Below, one piece after another: positions 48,801-60,880 of a DNA stretch of 64,000 nucleotides (the stretch's first letter is position 1; each line of letters starts with the position of its first letter). The notes beneath the pieces were generated by a model. It was not told where the DNA came from and made no database searches. It saw only the letters and a program-made list of their open reading frames with translations. The translations under genes were made by a program, and so were the position numbers. The DNA comes from Isoperla grammatica (Eukaryota > Arthropoda > Insecta > Plecoptera > Perlodidae), in assembly GCA_945910005.1 (NCBI GenBank), contig CAMDTW010000533.1:1-64000 (forward strand), in the 5' to 3' direction.

Positions 48801-51100
48801 GGTTGAAACCCTTAGGAATCCCAGCCGTATGCAAGATTCCTCTTTAAACTGGAAGTTTGTGGTAGATAGACTAAAATCAGCCAATTTCTATATTTTATGC
48901 ATATTTCAACCAAAAACGACGAAAAAACCCAATTTATGCATTTTCATTATACTCTTGAAGAATGCAGCCTATAATTCTTATTTTTCAACGGAGGGTGTAA
49001 CTTCTATAGAAGTTATCGAAATGTGACGAAATGGACAAATTGTGCTTATTGGAGCCTGAAACGCTCTGAAACAACGATTTGTGCAATTTGGTTGAAACCC
49101 TTAGGAATCCCAGCCGTATGCAAGATTCCTCTTAAAACTGGAAGTTTGTGGTAGATAGACTAAAATCAGCCAATTTCTATATTTTATGCATATTTTAACC
49201 AAAAACGACGAAAAACTCAATTTATGCATTTTCATTATACTCTTGAAGAATGCAGCCTATAATTCTTATTTTTCAACGGAGGGTGTAACTTCTATAGAAG
49301 TTATCGAAATGTGACGAAATGGACAAATTGTGCTTAATGGAGCCTGAAACGCTTTAAAACAACGATTTGTGCAATTTGGTTGAACCCTTAGGAATCCCAG
49401 CCGTATGCAAGATTCCTCTTAAAACTGGAAGTTTGTGGTAGATAGACTAAAATCAGCCAATTTCTATATTTTATGCATATTTTAACCAAAAACGACGTAA
49501 ATCTCAATTTATGCATTTATATTATACTCTTGAAGAATGCAGCCTATAATTCTTATTTTTCAACGGAGGGTGTAACTTCTATAGAAGTTATCGAAATGTG
49601 ACGAAATGGACAAATTGTGCTTATTGGAGCCTGAAACACTCTAAAACAACGATTTGTGCAATTTGGTTGAAACCCTTAGGAATCCAAGCCGTATGCAAGA
49701 TTCCTCTTAAAACTGGAAGTTTGTGGTAGATAGACTAAAATCAGCCAATTTCTATATTTTATGCATATTTAAACCAAAAACGCCAAAAAAACTCAATTTA
49801 TGCATTTTCATAATACTGTTTCAGAATGCAAACTAACATTATTATTTTTCAACGGTTGGTGTAACTTCTAAAGTAGTTATCGAAATGTGACGAAATGGAC
49901 AAATTGTGCTTATTGGAGCCTGAAACGCTCTAAAACAACGATTTGTCAACTTTGGTTGAAACCCTTAGGAATCCCGGCCGTATGCAAGATTCCTCTTAAA
50001 ACTGGAAGTTTGTGGTAGATAGACTGAAATCAGCCAATTTCTATTTTTTATGCATATTTTAACCAAAAACGACGAAAAAACTCAATTTATGCATTTTCAT
50101 TATACTCTTGAAGAATGCAACCTATAATTCTTATTTTTCGACGGAGGGTGTAACTTCTATAGAAGTTATCGAAATGTGTCAAAATGGACAAATTGTGCTT
50201 ATTGGAGCCTGAAACGCTCTAAAACAACGATTTGTTAACTTTGGTTGAAACCCTTAGGAATCCCGGCCGTATGCAAGATTCCTCTTAAAACTGGAAGTTT
50301 GTGGAAGATAGACTAAAATCAGCCAATTTCTATTTTTTATGCATATTTTAATTAAAAACGCCAAAAAAACTCAATTTATGCATTTTCATAATACTCTTTC
50401 AGAATGCACACTAACATTATTATTTTTCAACGGTTGGTGTAACTTCTAAAGTAGTTATCGAAATGTGACGAAATGGACAAATTGTGCTTATTGGAGCCTG
50501 AAACGCTCTAAAACAACGATTTGTCAACTTTGGTTGAAACCCTTAGGAATCCCAGTCGTATGCAAGATTCCTCTTAAAACTGGAAGTTTGTGGTAGATAG
50601 ACTGAAATAAGCCAATTTCTATTTTTTATGCATATTTTAACCAAAAACGACGAAAAAACTCAATTTATGCATTTTCATTATACTCTTGAAGAGTGCAACC
50701 TATAATTCTTATTTTTCGACGGAGGGTGTAACTTCTATAGAAGTTATCGAAATGTGACGAAATGGACAAATTGTGCTTATTGGAGCCTGAAACGCTCTAA
50801 AACAACGATTTGTGCAATTTGGTTGAAACCCTTAGGAATCCCAGCCGTATGCAAGATTCCTCTTTAAACTGGAAGTTTGTGGTAGATAGACTAAAATCAG
50901 CCAATTTCTATATTTTATGCATATTTCAACCAAAAACGACGAAAAAACCCAATTTATGCATTTTCATTATACTCTTGAAGAATGCAGCCTATAATTCTTA
51001 TTTTTCAACGGAGGGTGTAACTTCTATAGAAGTTATCGAAATGTGACGAAATGGACAAATTGTGCTTATTGGAGCCTGAAACGCTCTAAAACAACGATTT
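45291..51100 (+). repeat. Higher-order repeat: three about 2,022-bp units
   Basis: Seven-monomer units start at TAATGGAGCC at 45291, 47313 and 49335 (spacing 2,022 and 2,022). The third is cut short at about 51.1 kb. Each carries the same order of variants: ACGAAAATCTC (third copy ACGTAAATCTC), AATCCAAGCC, a C-class monomer with ACTGTTTCAG, a second C-class monomer with TTTTAATTAAAAACGCC, AATCCCAGTCG with GAAATAAGCC, and AAAAACCCAATT. Copies one and two share GTGGAAGAAGAAGAC, which is 2 bp longer than GTGGAAGATAGAC in copy three. They are therefore the more recent pair. Confidence 0.88.
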
Positions 51101-54100
51101 GTCAACTTTGTTTGAAACCCTTAGAAATCCCAGCCGTATGCAAGATTCCACTTAAAACTGGAAGTTTGTGGTAGATAGACTAAAATCAGCCAATTTCTAT
51201 ATTTTATGCATATTTTAACCAAAAACGACAAAAAAACTCAATTTATGCATTTTCATTATACTCTTGAAGAATGCAGCCTTTAATTCTTATTTTTCAACGG
51301 AGGGTGTAACTTCTATAGAAGTTATCGAAATGTGACGAAATGGACAAATTGTGCTAATTGGAGCCTAAAACGCTCTAAAACAACGATTTGTCAACTTTGG
51401 TTGAAACCCTTAGGAATCCCGGCCGTATGCAAGATTCCTCTTAAAACTGGAAGTTTGTGGTAGATAGACTAAAATCAGCCAATTTCTATTTTTTATGCAT
51501 ATTTTAACCAAAAACGACCAAAAACCTCAATTTATGCATTTTCAAAATACTCTTTCAGAATGCACACAAACATTATTATTTTTCAACGGTTGGTGTAACT
51601 TCTAAAGTAGTAATCGAAATGTGACGAAATGGACAAATTGTGCTTATTGGAGCCTATAACGCTCTAAAACAACGATTTGTCAACTTTGGTTGAAACCCTT
51701 AGGAATCCCAGCCGTATGCAAGATTCCTCTTAAAACTGGAAGTTTGTGGTAGATAGACTGAAATCAGCCAATTTCTATATTTTATGCATATTTTAACCAA
51801 AAACGACGAAAAAACTCAATTTATGCATTTTCATTATACTCTTGAAGAATGCAGCCTATAATTCATATTTTTCAATGGAGGGTGTAACTTCTATAGAAGT
51901 TATCGAAATGTGACGAAATGGACAAATTGTGCTTATTGGAGCCTGAAACGCTCTAAAACAACGATTTGTGCAATTTGGTTGAAACCCTTAGGAATCCCAG
52001 CCGTATGCAAGATTCCTCTTTAAACTGGAAGTTTGTGGTAGATAGACTAAAATCAGCCAATTTCTATATTTTATGCATATTTCAACCAAAAACGACGAAA
52101 AAACTCAATTTATGCATTTTCATTATACTCTGGAAGAATGCAGCCTATAATTCTTATTTTTCAACGGAGGGTGTAACTTCTATAGAAGTTATCGAAATGT
52201 GACGAAATGGACAAATTGTGCTTATTGGAGCCTGAAACGCTCTAAAACAACGATTTGTGCAATTTGGTTGAAACCCTTAGGAATCCCAGCCGTATGCAAG
52301 ATTCCTCTAAAAACTGGAAGTTTGTGGTAGATAGACTAAAATCAGCCAATTTCTATATTTTATGCATATTTTAACCAAAAACGACGAAAAAACTCAATTT
52401 ATGCATTTTCATTATACTCTTGAAGAATGCAGCCTATAATTCTTATTTTTCAACGGAGGGTGTAACTTCTATAGAAGTTATCGAAATGTGACGAAATGGA
52501 CAAATTGTGCTTATTGGAGCCTGAAACGCTCTAAAACAACGATTTGTCAACTTTGTTTGAAACCCTTAGAAATCCCAGCCGTATGCAAGATTCCTCTTAA
52601 AACTGGAAGTTTGTGGTAGATAGACTAAGATCAGCCAATTTCTATATTTTATGCATATTTTAACCAAAAACGACAAAAAAACTCAATTTATGCATTTTCA
52701 TTATACTCTTGAAGAATGCAGCTCTTAATTCTTATTTTTCAACGGAGGGTGTAACTTCTATAGAAGTTATCGAAATGTGACGAAATGGACAAATTGTGCT
52801 AATTGGAGCCTAAAACGCTCTAAAACAACGATTTGTCAACTTTGGTTGAAACCCTTAGGAATCCCGGCCGTATGCAAGATTCCTCTTAAAACTGGAAGTT
52901 TGTGGTAGATAGACTAAAATCAGCCAATTTCTATTTTTTATGCATATTTTAACCAAAAACGACCAAAAACCTCAATTTATGCATTTTCATAATACTCTTT
53001 CAGAATGCACACAAACATTATTATTTTTCAACGGTTGGTGTAATTTCTAAAGTAGTAATCGAAATAAGACGAAATGGACAAATTGTGCTTATTGGAGCCT
53101 GAAACGCTCTAAAACAACGATTTGTCAACTTTGGTTGAAACCCTTAGGAATCCCAGCCGTATGCAAGATTCCTCTTAAAACTGGAAGTTTGTGGTAGATA
53201 GACTGAAATCAGCCAATTTCTATATTTTATGCATATTTTAACCAAAAACGACGAAAAAACTCAATTTATGCATTTTCATTATACTCTTGAAGAATGCAGC
53301 CTATAATTCTTATTTTTCAACCTAGGGTGTAACTTCTATAGAAGTTATCGAAATGTGACGAAATGGACAAATTGTGCTTATTGGAGCCTGAAACGCTCTA
53401 AAACAACGATTTGTCAACTTTGGTTGAAACCCTTAGGAATCCCGGCCGTATGCAAGATTCCTCTTAAAACTGGAAGTTTGTGGTAGATAGACTGAAATCA
53501 GCCAATTTCTATTTTTTATGCATATTTTAACCAAAAACGACGAAAAAACTCAATTTATGCATTTTCATTATACTCTTGAAGAATGCAACCTATAATTCTT
53601 ATTTTTCGACTGAGGGTGTAACTTCTATAGAAGTTATCGAAATGTGACGAAATGGACAATTTGTGCTTATTGGAATTTGAAACGCTCTAAAACAACGATT
53701 TGTGCAATTTGGTTGAAACCCTTAGGAATCCCAGCCGTATGCAAGATTCCTCTTAAAACTGGAAGTTTGTGGTAGATAGACTAAAATCAGCCAATTTCTA
53801 TATTTTATGCATATTTTAACCAAAAACGACGAAAAAACTCAATTTATGCATTTTCATTATACTCTTGAAGAATGCAACCTATAATTCTTATTTTTCGACG
53901 GAGGGTGTAACTTCTATAGAAGTTATCGAAATGTGACGAAATGGACAAATTGTGCTTATTGGAGCCTAAAAAGCTCTAAAACAACGATTTGTGCAATTTG
54001 GTTGAAACCCTTAGGAATCCCAGCCGTATGCAAGATTCCTCTTAAAACTGGAAGTTTGTGGTAGATAGACTAAAATCAGCCAATTTCTATATTTTATGCA

Positions 54101-55050
54101 TATTTTAACCAAAAACGACGAAAAAACTCAATTTATGCATTTTCATTATACTCTTGAAGAATACAGCCTATAATTCTTATTTTTCAACGGAGGGTGTAAC
54201 TTCTATAGAAGTTATCGAAATGTGACGAAATGGACAAATTGTGCTTATTGGAGCCTGAAACGCTCTAAAACAACGATTTGTGCAATTTGGTTGAAACCCT
54301 TAGGAATCCCAGCCGTATGCAAGATTCCTCTTAAAACTGGAAGTTTGTGGTAGATAGACTAAAATCAGCCAATTTCTATATTTTATGCATATTTTAACCA
54401 AAAACGACGAAAAAACTCAATTTATGCATTTTCATTATACTCTTGAAGAATGCAGCCTATAATTCTTATTTTTCAACGGAGGGTGTAACTTCTATAGAAG
54501 TTATCGAAATGTGACGAAATGGACAAATTGTGCCTTATGGAGCCTGAAACGCTTTAAAACAACGATTTGTGCAATTTGGTTGAACCGTTAGGAATCCCAG
54601 CCGTATGCAAGATTCCTCTTAAAACTGGAAGTTTGTGGTAGATAGACTAAAATCAGCCAATTTCTATATTTTATGCATATTTTAACCAAAAACGACGAAA
54701 ATCTCAATTTATGCATTTATATTATACTCTTGAAGAATGCAGCCTATAATTCTTATTTTTCAACGGAGGGTGTAACTTCTATAGAAGTTATCGAAATGTG
54801 ACGAAATGGACAAATTCTGCTTATTGGAGCCTGTAACGCTCTAAAACAACGATTTGTGCAATTTGGTTGAAACCCTTAGGAATCCAAGCCGTATGCAAGA
54901 TTCCTCTTAAAACTGGAAGTTTGTGGTAGATAGACTAAAATCAGCCAATTTCTATATTTTATGCATATTTAAACCAAAAACGCCAAAAAAACTCAATTTA
55001 TGCATTTTCATAATACTGTTTCAGAATGCACACTAACATTATTATTTTTC
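51100..55050 (+). repeat. Segmental block D5b (pairs with 41.57-45.8 kb)
   Basis: Second copy of D5 and one monomer shorter. It ends with the first monomers of the 2,022-bp unit (GCCTTATGGAGCC near 54.53 kb, ACGAAAATCTC at 54695, AATCCAAGCC near 54.88 kb, ACTGTTTCAG near 55.02 kb). This shows that the 7-mer lay inside the larger duplicated segment before it was amplified. Confidence 0.8.
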
Positions 55051-56799
55051 AACGGTTGGTGTAACTTCTAAAGTAGTTATCGAAATGTGACGAAATGGAC
55101 AAATTGTGCTTATTGGAGCCTGAAACGCTCTAAAACAACGATTTGTTAACTTTGGTTGAAACCCTTAGGAATCCCAGCCGTATGCAAGATTCCTCTTAAA
55201 ACTGGAAGTTTGTGGTAGATAGACTGAAATCAGCCAATTTCTATATTTTATGCATATTTTAATTAAAAACGACGAAAAAACTCAATTTATGCATTTTCAT
55301 TATACTATTGAAGAATGCAGCCTATAATTCTTATTTTTCAATTGAGGGTGTAACTTCTATAGAAGTTATCGAAATGTGACGAAATGGACAAATTGTGCTT
55401 ATTAGAGCCTGAAACGCTCTAAAACAACGATTTGTCAACTTTGGTTGAAACCCTTAGGAATCCCGGCCGTATGCAAGATTCCTCTTAAAACTGGAAGTTT
55501 GTGGTAGATAGACTGAAATCAGCCAATTTCTATTTTTTATGCATATTTTAACCAAAAACGACGAAAAAACTCAATTTATGCATTTTCATTATACTCTTGA
55601 AGAATGCAACCTATAATTCTTATTTTTCGACGGAGGGTGTAACTTCTATAGAAGTTATCGAAATGTGACGAAATGGACAAATTGTGCTTATTGGAGCCTG
55701 AAACGCTCTCAAACAACGATTTGTTAACTTTGGTTGAAACCCTTAGGAATCCCGGCCGTATGCAAGATTCCTCTTAAAACTGGAAGTTTGTGGTAGATAG
55801 ACTGAAATCAGCCAATTTCTATTTTTTATGCTTATTTTAACCAAAAACGACGAAAAAACTCAATTTATGCATTTTCATTATACTCTTGAAGAATGCAACC
55901 TATAATTCTTATTTTTCGACGGAGGGTGTAACTTCTATAGAAGTTATCGAAATGTGACGAAATGGACAAATTGTGCTTATTGGAGCCTGAAACGCTCTAA
56001 AACAACGATTTGTGCAATTTGGTTGAAACCCTTAGGAATCCCAGCCGTATGCAAGATTCCTCTTAAAACTGGAAGTTTGTGGTAGATGGACTAAAATCAG
56101 CCAATTTCTATATTTTATGCATATTTTAACCAAAAACGACGAAAAAACTCAATTTATGCATTTTCATTATACTCTTGAAGAATACAGCCTATAATTCTTA
56201 TTTTTCAACGGAGGGTGTTACTTCTATAGAAGTTATCGAAATGTGACGAAATGGACAAATTGTGCTTATTGGAGCCTGAAACGCTCTAAAACAACGATTT
56301 GTCAACTTTGGTTGAAACCCTTAGGAATCCCGGCCGTATGCAAGATTCCTCTTAAAACTGGAAGTTTGTGGTAGATAGACTGAAATCAGCCAATTTCTAT
56401 TTTTTATGCATATTTTAACCAAAAACGACGAAAAAACTCAATTTATGCATTTTCATTATACTCTTGAAGAATGCAGCCTATAATTCTTATTGTTCAACGG
56501 AGGGTGTAACTTCTATAGAAGTTATTGAAATGTGACGAAATGGACAAATTGTGCTAATTGGAGCCTGAAACGCTCTAAAACAACGATTTGTCAACTTTGG
56601 TTGAAACCCTTAGGAATCCCGGCCGTATGCAAGATTCCTCTTAAAACTGGAAGTTTGTGGTAGATAGACTGAAATCAGCCAATTTCTATATTTTATGCAT
56701 ATTTTAACCAAAAACGACGAAAAAACTCAATTTATGCATTTTCATTATACTCTTGAAGAATGCAGCCTATAATTCTTATTTTTCAACGGAGGGTGTAAC

Positions 56800-59115
56800 T
56801 TCTATAGAAGTTATCGAAATGTGACGAAATGGACAAATTGTGCTTATTGGAGCCTGAAACGCTCTAAAACAACGATTTGTGCAATTTGGTTGAAACCATT
56901 AGGAATCCCAGCCGTATGCAAGATTCCTCTTTAAACTGGAAGTTTGTGGTAGATAGACTAAAATCAGCCAATTTCTATATTTTATGCATATTTTAACCAA
57001 AAACGACGAAAAAAACTCAATTTATGCATTTTCATTATACTCTTGAAGAATGCAGCCTATAATTCTTATTTTTCAACGGAGGGTGTAACTTCTATAGAAG
57101 TTATTGAAATGTGACGAAATGGACAAATTGTGCTAATTGGAGCCTGAAACGCTCTAAAACATTGATTTGTCAACTTTGGTTGAAACCCTTAGGAATCCCG
57201 GCCGTATGCAAGATTCCTCTTAAAACTGGAAGTTTGTGGTAGATAGACTAAAATCAGCCAATTTCTATATTTTATGCATATTTTAACCAAAAACGACGAA
57301 AAAACTCAATTTATGCATTTTCATTATACTCTTGAAGAATGCAGCCTTTAATTCTTATTTTTCAACGGAGGGTGTAACTTCTATAGAAGTTATCGAAATG
57401 TGACGAAATGGACAAATTGTGCTAATTGCAGCCTGAAACGCTCTAAAACAACGATTTGTCAACTTTGGTTGAAACCCTTAGGAATCCCGGCCGTATGCAA
57501 GATTCCTCTTAAAACTGGAAGTTTGTGGTAGATAGACTTAAATCAGCCAATTTCTATTTTTTATGCATATTTTAACCAAAAACGACCAAAAAACTCAATT
57601 TATGCATTTTCATAATACTCTTTCAGAATGCACACTAACATTATTATTTTTCAACGGTTGGTGTAACTTCTAAAGTAGTTATCGAAATGTGACGAAATGG
57701 ACAAATTGTGCTTATTGGAGCCTGAAACGCTCTAAAACAACGATTTGTCAACTTTGGTTGAAACCCTTAGGAATCCCAGCCGTATGCAAGATTCCTCTTA
57801 AAACTGGAAGTTTGTGGTAGATAGACTGAAATCAGCCAATTTCTATATTTTATGCATATTTTAACCAAAAACGACGAAAAAACTCAATTTATGCATTTTC
57901 ATTATACTCTTGAAGAATGCAGCCTATAATTCTTATTTTTCAATGGAGGGTGTAACTTCTAAAGTAGTTATCGAAATGTGACGAAATGGACAAATTGTGC
58001 TTATTGGAGCCTGAAACGCTCTAAAACAACGATTTGTGCAATTTGGTTGAAACCATTAGGAATCCCAGCCGTATGCAAGATTCCTCTTTAAACTGGAAAT
58101 TTGTGGTAGATAGACTAAAATCAGCCAATTTCTATATTTTATGCATATTTTAACCAAAAACGACGAAAAAACTCAATTTATGCATTTTCATTATACTCTT
58201 GAAGAATGCAGCCTATAATTCTTATTTTTCAACGGAGGGTGTAACTTCTATAGAAGTTATTGAAATGTGACGAAATGGACAAATTGTGCTAATTGGAGCC
58301 TGAAACGCTCTAAAACATTGATTTGTCAACTTTGGTTGAAACCCTTAGGAATCCCGGCCGTATGCAAGATTCCTCTTAAAACTGGAAGTTTGTGGTAGAT
58401 AGACTAAAATCAGCCAATTTCTATATTTTATGCATATTTTAACCAAAAACGACGAAAAAACTCAATTTATGCATTTTCATTATACTCTTGAAGAATGCAG
58501 CCTTTAATTCTTATTTTTCAACGGAGGGTGTAACTTCTATAGAAGTTATCGAAATGTGACGAAATGGACAAATTGTGCTAATTGCAGCCTGAAACGCTCT
58601 AAAACAACGATTTGTCAACTTTGGTTGAAACCCTTAGGAATCCCGGCCGTATGCAAGATTCCTCTTAAAACTGGAAGTTTGTGGTAGATAGACTTAAATC
58701 AGCCAATTTCTATTTTTTATGCATATTTTAACCAAAAACGACCAAAAAACTCAATTTCTGCATTTTCATAATACTCTTTCAGAATGCACACTAACATTAT
58801 TATTTTTCAACGGTTGGTGTAACTTCTAAAGTAGTTATCGAAATGTGACGAAATGGACAAATTGTGCTTATTGGAGCCTGAAACGCTCTAAAACAACGAT
58901 TTGTCAACTTTGGTTGAAACCCTTAGGAATCCCAGCCGTATGCAAGATTCCTCTTAAAACTGGAAGTTTGTGGTAGATAGACTGAAATCAGCCAATTTCT
59001 ATATTTTATGCATATTTTAACCAAAAATGACGAAAAAACTCAATTTATGCATTTTCATTATACTCTTGAAGAATGCAGCCTATAATTCTTATTTTTCAAT
59101 GGAGGGTGTAACTTC
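56800..59115 (+). repeat. Tandem duplication of a 4-monomer segment
   Basis: About 56.80-57.96 and 57.96-59.11 kb are copies with an offset of 1,156-1,157 bp. Markers are GAAACCATTAGG at about 56892/58049, AAACATTGATTTG at about 57.16/58.32 kb, GCTAATTGCAGCC at 57421/58577, and CAATGGAGGG near 57.94/59.10 kb. At the junction near 57.95-57.97 kb the monomer is chimeric: N-class CAATGGAGGGTGTAACTTCT followed by C-class AAAGTAGTTATCG. Confidence 0.85.
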
Positions 59116-60840
59116 TATAGAAGTTATCGAAATGTGACGAAATGGACAAATTGTGCTTATTAAAGCCTGAAACGCTCTAAAACAACGATTTGTCAACTTT
59201 GGTTGAAACCCTTAGGAATCCCGGCCGTATGCAAGATTCCTCTTAAAACTGCAAGTTTGTGGTAGATACACTGAAATCAGCCAATTTCTATTTTTTATGC
59301 ATATTTTAACCAAAAACGACGAAAAAACTCAATTTATGCATTGTCATTATACTCTTGAAGAATGCAACCTATAATTCTTATTTTTCGACGGAGGGTGTTA
59401 CTTCTATAGAAGTTATCGAAATGTGACAAAATGGACAAATTGTGCTTATTGGAGCCTAAAACGCTCTAAAACAACGATTTGTTAACTTTGGTTGAAACCC
59501 TTAGGAATCCCGGCCGTATGCAAGATTCCTCTTAAAACTGGAAGTTTGTGGAAGATAGACTAAAATCAGCCAATTTCTATTTTTTATGCATATTTTAATT
59601 AAAAACGCCAAAAAAACTCAATTTATGCATTTTCATAATACTCTTTCAGAATGCACACTAACATTATTATTTTTCAACGGTTGGTGTAACTTCTAAAGTA
59701 GTTATCGAAATGTGACGAAATGGACAAATTGTGCTTATTGGAGCCTAAAACGCTCTAAAACAACGATTTGTCAACTTTGGTTGAAACCCTTAGGAATCCC
59801 AGCCGTATGCAAGATTCCTCTTAAAACTGGAAGTTTGTGGTAGATAGACTGAAATCAGCCAATTTCTATTTTTTATGCATATTTTAACCAAAAACGACGA
59901 AAAAACTCAATTTATGCATTTTCATTATACTCTTGAAGAGTGCAACCTATAATTCTTATTTTTCGACGGAGGGTGTAACTTCTATAGAAGTTATCGAAAT
60001 GTGACGAAATGGACAAATTGTGCTTATTGGAGCCTGAAACGCTCTAAAACAACGATTTGTGCAATTTGGTTGAAACCCTTAGGAATCCCAGCCGTATGCA
60101 AGATTCCTCTTTAAACTGGAAGTTTGTGGTAGATAGACTAAAATCAGCCAATTTCTATATTTTATGCATATTTTAACCAAAAACGACGAAAAAAATCAAT
60201 TTATGCATTTTCATTATACTCTTGAAGAATGCAGCCTATAATTCTTATTTTTCAACGGAGGGTGTAACTTCTATAGAAGTTATCGAAATGTGACGAAATG
60301 GACAAATTGTGCTTATTGGAGCCTGAAACGCTCTAAAACAACGATTTGTCAACTTTGTTTGAAACCCTTAGAAATCCCAGCCGTATGCAAGATTCCTCTT
60401 AAAACTGGAAGTTTGTGGTAGATAGACTAAAATCAGCCAATTTCTATATTTTATGCATATTTTAACCAAAAACGACGAAAAAACTCAATTTATGCATTTT
60501 CATTATACTCTTGAAGAATGCAGCCTTTAATTCTTATTTTTCAACGGAGGGTGTAACTTCTATAGAAGTTATCGAAATGTGACAAAATGGACAAATTGTG
60601 CTAATTGGAGCCTGAAACGCTCTAAAACAACGATTTGTCAACTTTGGTTGAAACCCTTAGGAATCCCGGCCGTATGCAAGATTCCTCTTAAAACTGGAAG
60701 TTTGTGGTAGATAGACTAAAATCAGCCAATTTCTATTTTTTATGCATATTTTAACCAAAAACGACCAAAAACCTCAATTTATGCATTTTCATAATACTCT
60801 TTCAGAATGCACACAAACATTATTATTTTTCAACGGTTGG

Positions 60841-60880
60841 TGTAACTTCTAAAGTAGTAATAACTTCTATAGAAGTTACA
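60841..60880. other. Satellite orientation switch (inversion junction)
   Basis: Left of 60860 a C-class monomer reads forward up to AAAGTAGTAA. From 60861 the sequence is TAACTTCTATAGAAGTTA followed by CACCCTCCGTTG, which is the reverse complement of an N-class monomer. The junction therefore lies at the edge of the 18-bp palindrome (60861-60878), with no extra bases. All monomers to the right edge are inverted. Confidence 0.93.

Larger units (their letters stand above)
28305..60860 (+). repeat. 289-bp satellite array, central block, + orientation
   Basis: About 113 monomers in the same orientation and phase as the left block. No gene, RNA gene or further insertion is visible in it; open frames of 60-86 codons are monomer-derived. 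Local oddities include the fold-back insertion at 33655-33680, a strongly diverged monomer around 38.93-39.02 kb (CTAAATGGAGCC, ACATTGATTTG, CCCTTTGGAATCC, TTTCTCTCAAAACTGG), and extensive higher-order structure between 41.5 and 59.1 kb. Confidence 0.97.
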
